In this document: piece by piece, positions 1 to 7,578 of the stretch
Numbering within the stretch: position 1 is the first letter of the stretch
Layout: each line of letters begins with the position of its first letter
Assembly: GCA_038251625.1 (NCBI GenBank)
Contig: JBBSBE010000136.1
Location: 1 to 10,031, forward strand
Reading direction: 5' to 3'
Source: JBBQXK01 sp038251625
GTDB taxonomy: Bacteria > Pseudomonadota > Alphaproteobacteria > Rhodobacterales > Rhodobacteraceae
Length of the DNA: 10,031 bases
Made by a program: the position numbers and the translations under genes
The notes under the pieces: generated by a model
Told to the model about the DNA's origin: nothing
The model's database searches: none
The model's input: the letters and a program-made list of their open reading frames with translations, nothing else

Positions 1-235
1 CGGGGGCGGACCAACGAAATCGCCCGATCCGCTGCACGCGAGCAAAGTTCCTCGCGCCAGGCGATTGCTCAAACCGCGTCGAGGGGCGTAAGTGACAACT
101 GGGCTCCGGTCGTGGCTGGATGAATGAATCGGCACAGGTCAATAGGCGAAAGAGAGGCTGGTTCGCCTCTGCCTGCCCGCACCAAACATTCTATCAGGGT
201 CCGGAGACGCAGACTAACAGCCGCTTTTCCGCGCG
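1..235. other. Left-edge stretch without a recognisable gene
   Basis: No start codon with a ribosome-binding site and no recognisable protein is visible here. Plus-strand frame 1 is open from base 1 to a TGA at 121-123, but the other two plus frames also stay open to about base 90, so the openness reflects high GC and not clear coding. It could still be the last 40 codons of a gene entering from the left; the predicted residues match nothing I know. The right part (about 145-240) contains short inverted repeats that may end the minus-strand operon. Confidence 0.5.
153..170 (-). terminator. Weak candidate terminator hairpin after uxuA
   Basis: AGAGGC at 153-158 and GCCTCT at 165-170 form a perfect 6-bp stem with a 6-base loop, 65 bases beyond the uxuA stop. 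Read on the minus strand it is followed by CTTTCGCC, a poor U-tract. A competing pairing exists between GGCGAA (145-150) and TTCGCC (162-167). A second dyad, ACTAAC 213-218 with GTTAGT 235-240, straddles the uxuA stop codon but also lacks a U-run. Either may mark the operon end. Neither is a convincing intrinsic terminator. Confidence 0.25.
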
Positions 236-1417
236 TTAGTCCCGTTGCAGTGCTGTCAGGGCCCTCGTGACGCCGCGCAGTTCGGCGAGACCGCGCAGCC
301 TGCCGATCAACGGATAGCCGGGGATCAGATCGCGGCTCAGATCCGACAGCATGTGATGGCCATGGTCCGGCCGGAACGGAATCGCATGATCGCGGCGCCC
401 GGCATCGCGGCGGCGGCGCTCTTCCTGCAAAAGCACGCGGATCAGCGCCACCATCTCTGTGTCACCGTCCAGATGGGACGCTTCCTCGAATGACCCGTCC
501 AGCTCTTTGCGCACATTGCGCAAATGGGCGAAATGGATGCGATCAGCGACAGCAGTGGCAATCGCGGGCACATCGTTGTCCGGATTGGCGCCGAGCGATC
601 CGGAACACAAGGTGATGCCATTGGCTGGCCGGTCATGCGCGGCCAACACCCAAGACAGGTCCTCACCGGTTGAGACGATGCGCGGCAGCCCCAGAATATC
701 GCGCGGTGGGTCATCGGGATGGACGCAGAGCAGGATGCCCAAATCCTCGGCGGCGGGCACGACCTCATCAAGAAAGCGCTTGAAATTGCTACGCAGGGTG
801 TCGCGGTCGATCCCCTCGTAGGCGGCAAGCGCACGCCGCAGACCGGCGATGTCGTAGCGGTCGAAAGCACCGGGCAATCCGGCCATGATCGCGGCCAAAA
901 GGGCGTCGCGGTCCGCATCGGTGGCGCCCTGAAACCAGATTGCCGCCTTGCGCTGCACCTCCCTCGGGTAGTCTGCCTCTGCAGCATAGCGCTCCAGCAT
1001 ATGGATTTCGAAGGCGGCCATGCGCACCGCATCAAACCGCAGGCAGGTGGCACCTCCGGCGACGGGTGCAGCCAGATCGGTGCGGGTCCAGTCCAGCAAA
1101 GGCATGAAGTTGTAGCAGATCGTCGTCACACCTTCGGCGGCCAGATTGGCCATCGACTGTCGGTAGTTGGCGAAGAGAAAAGACAGATCGCCGTCACCCT
1201 TCTTGATGCGCTCGTGCACCGGCAGGCTTTCGACCACGACCCAGGCAAAACCCGCTTGCTCGACCCGCGCCTTCCGCGTGGCGATCACGTCTTGGGGCCA
1301 GACCTCGCCGTAGGGAATTTCGTGAAGTGCGGTGACAATGCCGCTTGCCCCGGTCTGGGCCACTTCCGCAAGCGAGATCGCATCAAGATCGCCATACCAG
1401 CGCCAGCTTTCGATCAT
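236..1417 (-). CDS. uxuA: Mannonate dehydratase UxuA
   Basis: UxuA removes water from D-mannonate to give 2-keto-3-deoxy-D-gluconate, the last step of the cytoplasmic glucuronate branch. The 393-residue product has the family's usual length (E. coli about 394) and TIM-barrel-type layout. It starts MIESWRWYGDLD and carries the family signatures HPDDPP (233-238), CSGSLG (271-276), HFAHLRN (295-301) and RPDHGH (349-354), which supply the His, Cys and Asp ligands of the active-site metal. The frame runs upstream to 1459, but I chose the ATG at 1415-1417: AGAGGTGG lies just before it, and its ATGA overlaps the uxuB stop, which implies translational coupling. The upstream extension lies inside uxuB and is Arg/Gly-rich. 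It is the last gene of the operon. The family assignment is firm; the substrate is supported by the uxaC and uxuB neighbours. Confidence 0.94.
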   Translation of the reverse strand: MIESWRWYGDLDAISLAEVAQTGASGIVTALHEIPYGEVWPQDVIATRKARVEQAGFAWVVVESLPVHERIKKGDGDLSFLFANYRQSMANLAAEGVTTICYNFMPLLDWTRTDLAAPVAGGATCLRFDAVRMAAFEIHMLERYAAEADYPREVQRKAAIWFQGATDADRDALLAAIMAGLPGAFDRYDIAGLRRALAAYEGIDRDTLRSNFKRFLDEVVPAAEDLGILLCVHPDDPPRDILGLPRIVSTGEDLSWVLAAHDRPANGITLCSGSLGANPDNDVPAIATAVADRIHFAHLRNVRKELDGSFEEASHLDGDTEMVALIRVLLQEERRRRDAGRRDHAIPFRPDHGHHMLSDLSRDLIPGYPLIGRLRGLAELRGVTRALTALQRD

Positions 1418-2841
1418 ACCGCCACCTCTGCTGCGGCGGCTCTCGCGCCAATGGCCCAAAGCCGGTTTGCCGCAGCGCTGACAGGGCCGCGAAGCCGCGC
1501 TGCCAGATCAGGCGGGAAAACCTCTGTCACCGATAAAAGCGCCGCAACCTTTCCTTCCGGTGTTTCGGACGAAGCCGAGAGGGCACGCAGCCGGTCGGCC
1601 AAAGGATCCCTGACGTCAATGGTTTGACCAGCCTCATCGGTGCCGCCGACATACCGCATCCATGCCGCCACAGCGAGGCAGAGCCCGTCTGCCGCACCTT
1701 CGGCATCAACCATGTCGCGCAGCGTGCCAAGCAGGCGTTGCGGCAGTTTCTGGCTGCCATCCATGGCGATCTGCCACGTCCGGTGGCGAATGGCCGGATT
1801 GGAATAGCGCGCAAGCAGCGCATCGGCATAGTCCGGCAGGCTTACGCCCGCCGGGGCCACGACTGCGGGCATGATCTCGGACCACAGGCGCCGGACATAG
1901 GCGACAAAGACCGGATCGGCCATGGTTTCGGCAATCGTCTGATGACCGGCCAGATAGCCCGTGTAGGCCAGTGCCGAGTGGGTGCCGTTCAGCATGCGCA
2001 GCTTCATACGCTCATGCGCTGTGACATCCGCGACCATCTCGACCCCAGCGGCGGCCAGATCGGGGCGCGCGCCTTCGACGAAATCATCCTCCACAGCCCA
2101 TTGCGAAAAGGGTTCGTGCAGCACCGGGGCAAGATCGCGGTAGCCAGTCAGCGCCGCAATGCGGGCTATATCGGCGTCTGTCGTGGCGGGGGTGATCCTG
2201 TCGACCATGGTTGAGGGGAACCGCCCTTCGCTTGCGATCCAGTCAGCCAGAGCAGGGTCGATCCGCCGCGCCAGTGCCAGGACCAGACCCCTTACCAGCG
2301 TGCCGTTCCTGGGCAGGTTATCGCAGGTCAGAACCGTGAACGGCGCGTATCCAGCGATGCGCCGCATTTGCAAGGCGCGCACCAGATAACCAAGGGCCGA
2401 GACCGGCAGATCATGGGCCAGATCGTGCCGGATATCGGGGTGTTCAGGGTTCAACGCCCCGGTTGCCGGGTTGTGGCAATAGCCCTTTTCAGTCACCGTC
2501 AGCGTGACGATCCTGACGCCCGGATCGGCCATCGCCGCCAGTACCGCGCGGGGGTTCTCGGGGGCGACCAGAACATCGTTCACCACCGTGATATCGCGGA
2601 TCACCTCGCCAGCTTTGCCAAGCGATACAGAGGTATAGGCCCAATCCCGGGGGTGGAGCGCATTGCGGGTATCGGGGCTGCGCAGGCAAACGCCAATGAT
2701 CCCCCAGTCACCGCCCGAGGCCTCCATCGCATCGGCGACATAGACACACCCGAAGCCGCGAAAGAACGCCCCAAGGCCAAGATGGACGATCCCGGTCGCC
2801 GGGCGTCCGGCACCAATGGGGACCGGCCCGTCAGCGCGCAA
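1414..2841 (-). CDS. uxuB: Fructuronate reductase UxuB (mannitol dehydrogenase family)
   Basis: UxuB reduces D-fructuronate to D-mannonate with NADH, between UxaC and UxuA. The protein belongs to the long-chain polyol dehydrogenase family. It has the N-terminal nucleotide-binding segment GIVHLGLGAFFRG (17-29), LTVTEKGYCHNP in the middle, CDNLPRNG from 173, and the catalytic pattern K-x4-N-x2-H as K280, N285, H288. The start is uncertain. The frame is open to 3072, but that extension is a shadow of kduD. The best start is a TTG at 2839-2841 with GGAGG five bases upstream, giving 475 residues and overlapping the kduD stop by 11 bases. An ATG at 2872-2874 would give 486 residues, close to E. coli UxuB, but lacks a ribosome-binding site. 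Tagaturonate reductase or mannitol 2-dehydrogenase are family alternatives; the adjoining uxuA and the absence of uxaA favour UxuB. Confidence 0.88.
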   Translation of the reverse strand: MRADGPVPIGAGRPATGIVHLGLGAFFRGFGCVYVADAMEASGGDWGIIGVCLRSPDTRNALHPRDWAYTSVSLGKAGEVIRDITVVNDVLVAPENPRAVLAAMADPGVRIVTLTVTEKGYCHNPATGALNPEHPDIRHDLAHDLPVSALGYLVRALQMRRIAGYAPFTVLTCDNLPRNGTLVRGLVLALARRIDPALADWIASEGRFPSTMVDRITPATTDADIARIAALTGYRDLAPVLHEPFSQWAVEDDFVEGARPDLAAAGVEMVADVTAHERMKLRMLNGTHSALAYTGYLAGHQTIAETMADPVFVAYVRRLWSEIMPAVVAPAGVSLPDYADALLARYSNPAIRHRTWQIAMDGSQKLPQRLLGTLRDMVDAEGAADGLCLAVAAWMRYVGGTDEAGQTIDVRDPLADRLRALSASSETPEGKVAALLSVTEVFPPDLAARLRGPVSAAANRLWAIGARAAAAEVAV

Positions 2842-3571
2842 GCCAGCCTCCGTCGACGTTGAGGATCGCGCCATGCACATAGCGCGCCGCAGGGGTGCAA
2901 AGGAATATCGCCGCGCCTGCGATATCCTCTGCCTGCCCCCAGCGACCGGCCGGGATACGTTCAAGGATCGCCTTGTTGCGCGCGGGGTCGGCGCGCAGGG
3001 CTTCGGTATTGCTGGTCTCGATGTAGCCGGGTGCGACGGCGTTGACGTTGATGCCGCGCGCCGCCCATTCATTGGCCAAAAGCTTTGTCAGTCCGGCAAG
3101 GCCATGTTTCGACGCGGTGTAAGACGGCACACGGATGCCGCCCTGGAAGGACAAAAGCGAGGCAATGTTGACGACGGCGCCCTGACCGCCGCGCGCGAGG
3201 ATCGCCTTTCCAAAGGCCTGCGTCGTGAAGAAGGCTGCCTTGAGATTGACATCCATCACGTCGTCCCAGTCGGCCTCGGAAAAGTCCACTGCGTCGGCGC
3301 GGCGGATGATGCCCGCGTTGTTCACCAGGATGTCGATCTCTCGCCCGTGGAAAAGGGTCTGCCCCGCCATCGGGTCGGCAAAATCCGTGACGATCTGGGA
3401 TGCCGTGCCACCCGCGCTTGTGATCAGCGCGACGGTCTCTTCGGACATGCGGCGCCCGGCGCAGATCACCTCGGCCCCCGCCTGCGCCATCCCGTTTGCA
3501 ATCGCCTGCCCGATGCCGGTATTGGCACCCGTCACGAGCGCGACACGGCCCTGAAGCGAAAACATGCTCAT
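2831..3571 (-). CDS. kduD: 2-dehydro-3-deoxy-D-gluconate 5-dehydrogenase KduD (SDR family)
   Basis: KduD reduces 2,5-diketo-3-deoxygluconate (DKII) with NAD(P)H to 2-keto-3-deoxygluconate, finishing the unsaturated-uronate branch. The 246-residue protein is a classical short-chain dehydrogenase. It has the cofactor motif TGANTGIG (14-21), NNAG (84-87), and a catalytic set of N109, S138, Y151 and K155 (YTASK), followed by PG at 181-182. Length and N-terminus (GRVALVTGANTGIGQAIA) are typical of KduD. The start ATG at 3569-3571 overlaps the kduI stop by ATGA and has GGAGAG upstream; a second ATG two codons later (3563-3565) is possible. Other SDRs such as gluconate 5-dehydrogenases look similar, so the specific name leans on direct adjacency to kduI and the kdgF-like cupin gene. 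Confidence 0.91.
   Translation of the reverse strand: MSMFSLQGRVALVTGANTGIGQAIANGMAQAGAEVICAGRRMSEETVALITSAGGTASQIVTDFADPMAGQTLFHGREIDILVNNAGIIRRADAVDFSEADWDDVMDVNLKAAFFTTQAFGKAILARGGQGAVVNIASLLSFQGGIRVPSYTASKHGLAGLTKLLANEWAARGINVNAVAPGYIETSNTEALRADPARNKAILERIPAGRWGQAEDIAGAAIFLCTPAARYVHGAILNVDGGWLAR
2847..2851 (-). promoter_or_regulatory. Ribosome-binding site deciding the uxuB start
   Basis: GGAGG on the minus strand lies five bases before the TTG at 2839-2841, inside the last codons of kduD. It is the only good Shine-Dalgarno sequence near the conserved uxuB N-terminus. It supports a TTG start overlapping the kduD TGA (2831-2833). Confidence 0.55.
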
Positions 3572-4392
3572 CGCAGTCTCTCCATCGCGACCATGTCCAT
3601 ATCCGTGAAATCGACATTGTCACCGGCCATCGCCCAACAGAACGTGTAAGAGGCTGTACCCGCCCCGGCATGGATCGACCAGGGTGGCGAGATAACTGCC
3701 TCTTCATTGGCCATGACGATGTGGCGCGTCTCGGACGGCTCGCCCATCAGGTGGAAGACGCGCGCGGTTTCAGGAAGCCCGAAATAGAGATAGGCCTCCA
3801 TCCGGCGGTCGTGCAGATGGGCGGGCATGGTGTTCCAGACCGATCCTTCAGTGAACTGGGTATAGCCCATCAGAAGCTGGCAGCTTTGGCAAACTTCCGG
3901 GTGCAGGAACTGAATGATGACCCGCTCATTGGCGGTCTCGCGGGCACCCAATTCGACGCGGCGTGCATCTGCCAGCGTGATCAGGCGCGTCGGGTAGGTC
4001 TGATGCGCTGGGGCAGACAGGATGTAGAACCGTCCCGCCCCATCAAAGATCACAGCCCCGGCACCCATTCCGACATAGACCACTTCGCCGTTCTCCAGCA
4101 GGTATGCCCGGCCCCCGACGCGCACGGTTCCGGTGTCGCCGATATTCAGCACGGCCATCTCGCGGCGATCAAGGAATGAGGGCGTGCCGGTTTCGGCCAT
4201 GCGATCAAGGGTGAGGGGGCCACCCGCAGGCACCGCCGAGCCCAGGATCATCCGGTCGTAGTGGCTGTAGACCAGTTTGATCTCACCGTCAGCGAACAGG
4301 CCCCCTACATGGAAATGCGCGCGCAGCCGGTCTGTATCCAGCGATTTTGCGCTGACAGGGTCGATGGCATGGCGGGTCTCGGTCTTGAGCAT
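3568..4392 (-). CDS. kduI: 5-keto-4-deoxyuronate isomerase KduI
   Basis: KduI isomerises 5-keto-4-deoxyuronate (DKI) to 2,5-diketo-3-deoxygluconate (DKII) in the cytoplasm, feeding KduD. The 274-residue product matches the family's size (E. coli 278). It has the double-cupin layout with the zinc site H192-x-H194 and E199 in PAHLHDRRMEAYLYF, plus H241 in SIHAGAG, the same spacing as the known ligands of E. coli KduI. The start ATG at 4390-4392 has AAGGA six bases upstream. The gene begins 15 bases after the cupin gene stops and ends in an ATGA overlap with kduD, so KduI and KduD are probably made in step. In E. coli KduI and KduD have also been reported to help hexuronate use under osmotic stress, so a role limited to lyase products should not be assumed. 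Confidence 0.96.
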   Translation of the reverse strand: MLKTETRHAIDPVSAKSLDTDRLRAHFHVGGLFADGEIKLVYSHYDRMILGSAVPAGGPLTLDRMAETGTPSFLDRREMAVLNIGDTGTVRVGGRAYLLENGEVVYVGMGAGAVIFDGAGRFYILSAPAHQTYPTRLITLADARRVELGARETANERVIIQFLHPEVCQSCQLLMGYTQFTEGSVWNTMPAHLHDRRMEAYLYFGLPETARVFHLMGEPSETRHIVMANEEAVISPPWSIHAGAGTASYTFCWAMAGDNVDFTDMDMVAMERLR

Positions 4393-4407
4393 GGAACGTC
4401 CTTCGCT

Positions 4408-4713
4408 TCACAGAAAATCGTCGCGGCGCGGGGAGAAAGTGTCGATCAGCGTTCCTGCGTCATGGCACAGGCAGCCGTGCGACCTGCCGGAGGGGATGAT
4501 CAGGCTGTCACCGGCAACAAGATCATGGTCCGTGCCGTCCAGCGTGAAGGTGAAGCGGCCCTTTTCGACATAAGTCGATTGCACGTTCGGATGTTGGTGC
4601 AGCCTCCCCTCGGCCCCGGCTTCGAAGCGGAATGCCACGACCATCATGTCGGCGGTTTCGGCCAGAACCTGCCGCGTGACGCCGGGATCGGTTGGGACGA
4701 TGGGATGCGCCAT
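4408..4713 (-). CDS. kdgF: KdgF-like cupin, unsaturated-uronate linearising enzyme
   Basis: This is a single-domain cupin of 101 residues. KdgF proteins speed conversion of cyclic 4,5-unsaturated monouronates, released by pectate, alginate and similar lyases, to the linear ketone used by KduI. The metal-site pattern is visible: H39-x-H41-x4-Q46 in LHQHPNVQSTYVEKG and a later H79 in GRSHG. The protein ends in the DTFSPRRDDFL tail typical of these cupins. The frame continues upstream to 4893, but that part overlaps dctM and is Arg-rich. I chose the ATG at 4711-4713, which has GAGG upstream and lies eight bases after the dctM stop. Position between the transporter and kduI supports the role. Small cupins are functionally diverse, so the exact reaction is inference from motif plus context. 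Confidence 0.82.
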   Translation of the reverse strand: MAHPIVPTDPGVTRQVLAETADMMVVAFRFEAGAEGRLHQHPNVQSTYVEKGRFTFTLDGTDHDLVAGDSLIIPSGRSHGCLCHDAGTLIDTFSPRRDDFL

Positions 4714-4721
4714 GCGGGGCC

Positions 4722-6002
4722 TCAGTGAAAGAGTGACGGGAGCCAGAGCGACAGCGCCGGAATATAGGTGACAAGCATCAACGTGGCGAACGCGGCGCCA
4801 TAGAACGGCCAGATCGTCCGCATCGCCTGCGAGATCGGTATGCGGCCCACGGCGCAGCCGACGAACAAGACCGCGCCGACCGGTGGTGTGCAAAGCCCGA
4901 TCCCAAGGTTCAGGATCAGGATCACGCCGAAATGCACCGGGTCAACGCCGAAGGCCTGCGCCACGGGCAGAAAGATCGGCGTTGTGATGACGATCAGGGG
5001 CGACATGTCCATGAACGTGCCAAGGATCAGCAGCACCACATTCATCATCAAAAGGATCACCAGCGGATTGTCGGAAAGCCCCTGAAGCAGTGCCACCATC
5101 TGCGCAGGCACCCGGGTATAGGCCAGAAGCCATCCAAAGGATGCCGCGCAACCGATCACCATCAATACCATCGCCGTCGTCCGCACTGCCGCAAAGGTTG
5201 CCTCGATGAAATCGTGCCAACTGAGCGAACGGTAGACGAAAAAGGTGACCAGCATCGCATAGACGACCGCAATGTTGGACGATTCCGACGCGGTGAAGAC
5301 GCCCGAACGCACCCCGCCAAAGATGATCGCGACAAGGATCAGACCCGGCACGGCCGATAGGAAAATATGGCCCAACGCGGCGAAACCGGGAAAGGGCTCG
5401 GTCGGATAGCCCCGCTTCTTGGCGACAAGATAGGCGGCGACCATCAATGACAGCGCCAGCAGAAAGCCCGGGATGATCCCCGCGGTGAAGAGGTCGGCAA
5501 TGGAAATCTTGCCGCCCGCCGAAATGGAATAGATGATCATGTTGTGGCTTGGCGGGATCAGAAGCGCGATGATCGAGCCCACCACCGTCAGATTGACGGC
5601 ATAGTCGACGTCATACCCCCGCGCCTTCATCTGCGGCACCATCAGGCCGCCTACGGCACTCGCGTCCGCCGCGGCCGAGCCGGAAACCCCGCCGAACATC
5701 ACGCTTGCCAGCACATTGACCTGACCAAGGCCGCCGCGAAGGTGGCCGACCATCGCGCCCGCCAGTGCCACCAGCCTGCGGGCAATGTCGCCACGCACCA
5801 TCAGATCGCCCGCGAAGATGAAGAACGGGATGGCCATCAGTGCAAAGACCGACACGCCGGAATTGAGCCTCTGGAACACCACGACCGGCGGCAGGCCAAG
5901 ATAGAGGACCGTCGCGAAGGACGACACGCCAAGGCAAAAGGCCACCGGTGTGCCGATCAGCAAGAGCACGACGAACGAACCGAAGAGGACATAAAGCTCC
6001 AT
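4722..6002 (-). CDS. dctM: TRAP transporter large permease subunit DctM
   Basis: This is the 426-residue inner-membrane channel subunit of a TRAP transporter, which couples solute entry to a sodium or proton gradient. It is hydrophobic throughout with about a dozen membrane segments. Family signatures are present: GGVSGSAAADASAVG (104-118), IPPSHNMIIY (149-158), GTFMDMSPLIVITTP (328-342) and TPPVGAVLF (372-380). The two related halves typical of DctM are visible in these repeated re-entrant-loop-like motifs. The frame extends to 6179, but MELYVLFGSF from the ATG at 6000-6002 is the natural start. It lies one base after the dctQ stop, with GAGGA immediately upstream, so it is probably translationally coupled. 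It works with DctQ and the periplasmic DctP; the neighbouring catabolic genes imply a uronate as substrate. Confidence 0.95.
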   Translation of the reverse strand: MELYVLFGSFVVLLLIGTPVAFCLGVSSFATVLYLGLPPVVVFQRLNSGVSVFALMAIPFFIFAGDLMVRGDIARRLVALAGAMVGHLRGGLGQVNVLASVMFGGVSGSAAADASAVGGLMVPQMKARGYDVDYAVNLTVVGSIIALLIPPSHNMIIYSISAGGKISIADLFTAGIIPGFLLALSLMVAAYLVAKKRGYPTEPFPGFAALGHIFLSAVPGLILVAIIFGGVRSGVFTASESSNIAVVYAMLVTFFVYRSLSWHDFIEATFAAVRTTAMVLMVIGCAASFGWLLAYTRVPAQMVALLQGLSDNPLVILLMMNVVLLILGTFMDMSPLIVITTPIFLPVAQAFGVDPVHFGVILILNLGIGLCTPPVGAVLFVGCAVGRIPISQAMRTIWPFYGAAFATLMLVTYIPALSLWLPSLFH

Positions 6003-6003
6003 C

Positions 6004-6513
6004 TCAATCCTCGATCGCATCATCGCCAAAGCGGGCGGTTGGCAGGCCTGCTGCACGCCGGGCAATGCGTTCGAGCGAGAACAACACGACGAGGACCCCG
6101 CCGCCGACAATGGGGATGAAATCGAAGGCGCCGGAAATGCCCAAGCTCGGCAACTGGTTGCCCGCCGTCTTGGCGGCAAGCTGCCCGCCGAACCAGATCA
6201 TGCCGCCACCAAAGGCCCCGACCACCAGATCGGACAGGGAAAAGAGAACCAGCTTGGCGCGCTCTGGCAGAACGTGAAGCAGCACGTCAAAAGACAGATG
6301 ATACCCCTCCCGGATGCCGACGGCTGCGCCAAGAAAGATGAACCAGCCCATGATCATCACTGCGGCAGGTTCGCTCCATGTCAGGCTGGAATTCAGCACA
6401 TAGCGCGACACGACCTGCGCTGCGATGATCGCAGTCATCAAGACCAGACCCGCCCCGGAGATATACAAGGCCAGACGGGCCAACAGCCCGGTAACCTGCG
6501 CGATTTTCAACAC
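6004..6513 (-). CDS. dctQ: TRAP transporter small permease subunit DctQ
   Basis: This is the small integral-membrane subunit that partners DctM. The 169 residues show four hydrophobic segments (about 13-35, 50-66, 88-110 and 128-147). The family motif follows the first segment: SRYVLNSSLTWSEPA (36-50) then GWFIFLGAAVGIREGYHLSFD. The start is GTG at 6511-6513, with AAAGGCG eight to ten bases upstream; the next codon is TTG and is a possible alternative. No ATG is available near the N-terminus. The gene is separated from dctP by 60 bases that hold a strong hairpin, the widest gap in the operon, and it abuts dctM with a one-base gap. This suggests that DctQ and DctM are made together and at a different level from DctP. 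Confidence 0.93.
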   Translation of the reverse strand: MLKIAQVTGLLARLALYISGAGLVLMTAIIAAQVVSRYVLNSSLTWSEPAAVMIMGWFIFLGAAVGIREGYHLSFDVLLHVLPERAKLVLFSLSDLVVGAFGGGMIWFGGQLAAKTAGNQLPSLGISGAFDFIPIVGGGVLVVLFSLERIARRAAGLPTARFGDDAIED

Positions 6514-6536
6514 GGTGTTCGCCTTTGGATAGAGGT

Positions 6537-6565
6537 TCGGCCCGCGCCGACGCAGCGCGGGCCGA
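6537..6565 (-). repeat. Perfect GC-rich inverted repeat between dctP and dctQ
   Basis: TCGGCCCGCGC (6537-6547) and GCGCGGGCCGA (6555-6565) form a perfect 11-bp stem around a 7-base loop. It starts eight bases after the dctP stop and ends 23 bases before the dctQ start. No U-run follows on the minus strand, so it is unlikely to be a classical terminator. Hairpins at this junction can protect the 3' end of the binding-protein message or attenuate transcription, yielding more DctP than DctQM. The structure is seen directly; the role is inferred. Confidence 0.8.
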
Positions 6566-6573
6566 TCTGTGGG

Positions 6574-7554
6574 TTATTCCGTCGCCTGAATCCGGGCGAC
6601 CATGTCCTGAAGCGCGGGCGTGGTCACATATTTCTTGTAAACCGGGACCATCGCCTCGATGAACGGCGTCTTGTCGATATCGGTAATCACCTCGACCCCC
6701 GCCGCCAAAAGCTTGTCCTGCGATACCTTTTCCTGCGCATCCCAAAGTTCGCGCATCACCGGCACGGAGTCGCGGGCCGCCTGACGGACAACCGCCTGAT
6801 CCTCGGCACTCAGCTTCTCCCAGGACAGTTTCGATATGACCAGCACTTCCGGCACGATCAGGTGCTGATCAAGCGTGTAGTATTTGGCGACCTCGAAATG
6901 GCCCGAGGTGTCATAAGAGGGCCAGTTGTTCTCGGCCCCGTCGATGACGCCGGTCTGGATCGAGGAATAGACCTCGCCGTAAGGCATCGGCGTTGCGTTG
7001 GCGCCAAGAGCCGCAACCATGTCGACGAACATGTCCGACTGCATGACGCGGAACTTCATTCCCGCCAGATCCGCGACCGAAGCAATCGGGTGCTGGGAGT
7101 TGTAGAACGACCGCGATCCGCCATCGTAGAAGGCCAGCCCGATCAGGTCATGCGCGCTGAATGCATCCAGAATTTCCTGCCCGACGGGGCCGTCCATGAC
7201 GTGGTGCATGTGTTCGGTCGACCGAAAGATATAGGGCAGCGACGGGATCTGCGTTTCCGGAATGATGTTGTTGAACGGCCCAAGGCTGACGCGGTTCATG
7301 TCGATCACACCGAATTGCGTCTGTTCGATGGTGTCCTTCTCCTCGCCCAACTGGCCCGAGGAAAATATCTCGATGCAGACGCGCCCTGCCGTGCGTTCCT
7401 CGACCATCTTTCCCATCGCCTTGACCGCCTCCACCGTCGGATAGCCATCGGGATGGGTGTCGGATGATCGCAGGGTCACATCGCATGCGGCAACTGCCGA
7501 AGCCATGGCAGCGGTGGCCAGAAGTCCGGCCAATGTTGTTCTGAACAAGGTCAT
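6574..7554 (-). CDS. dctP: TRAP transporter substrate-binding protein DctP (probable uronate)
   Basis: This is the periplasmic solute receptor of the TRAP system, 326 residues. The N-terminus is a signal peptide: basic start, hydrophobic run LAGLLATAAMASAVAA, with cleavage near 23/24. The mature part opens with DVTLRSSDTHPDGYPTVEAV and contains SSGQLGEEKDTIEQTQFGVID, PFNNIIPETQIPSLPYIFRS, FRVMQSDMFVDMVAALGA (168-185) and PYGEVYSSIQTGVIDGAENN, all typical of DctP. R169 lies where TRAP receptors usually carry the arginine that pairs with the substrate carboxylate. V21-A22-A23-C24 also fits a lipobox, unusual for this family, while C60 offers a disulfide partner as the only other cysteine. The ATG at 7552-7554 has a strong AGGGAGGAG site and lies 24 bases after uxaC. 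The substrate, probably glucuronate or a related uronate, is inferred from the operon. Confidence 0.95.
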   Translation of the reverse strand: MTLFRTTLAGLLATAAMASAVAACDVTLRSSDTHPDGYPTVEAVKAMGKMVEERTAGRVCIEIFSSGQLGEEKDTIEQTQFGVIDMNRVSLGPFNNIIPETQIPSLPYIFRSTEHMHHVMDGPVGQEILDAFSAHDLIGLAFYDGGSRSFYNSQHPIASVADLAGMKFRVMQSDMFVDMVAALGANATPMPYGEVYSSIQTGVIDGAENNWPSYDTSGHFEVAKYYTLDQHLIVPEVLVISKLSWEKLSAEDQAVVRQAARDSVPVMRELWDAQEKVSQDKLLAAGVEVITDIDKTPFIEAMVPVYKKYVTTPALQDMVARIQATE

Positions 7555-7578
7555 GGTGTCTCCTCCCTGGTGTGGCTC

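Noticed and set aside
1..123. Open plus-strand frame at the left edge ending in TGA at 121-123
   Set aside because: Only 40 codons are visible, the other plus frames are open almost as far, and the residues are not recognisable, so it is not called as a partial gene.
719..1627. Open frame of 302 codons on the plus strand opposite uxuA and the end of uxuB
   Set aside because: It is antisense to conserved dehydratase sequence, has no ribosome-binding site or recognisable domain, and its composition is that of a mirror frame.
2842..3072. N-terminal extension of the uxuB frame up to an ATG at 3070-3072
   Set aside because: It is an Arg/Ser/Pro-rich out-of-frame reading of kduD. The conserved dehydrogenase sequence begins only near 2840.
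6003..6179. N-terminal extension of the dctM frame
   Set aside because: It overlaps dctQ in another frame and lacks hydrophobic transporter character. The ATG at 6000-6002 has a ribosome-binding site and gives the normal DctM N-terminus.
6274..7467. Long open frame of 397 codons on the plus strand opposite dctP and dctQ
   Set aside because: It lies antisense to two well-recognised TRAP genes. Its product is rich in Arg, His, Asp and Gly and matches no family I know. Such frames are common opposite GC-rich genes with strong third-position bias.
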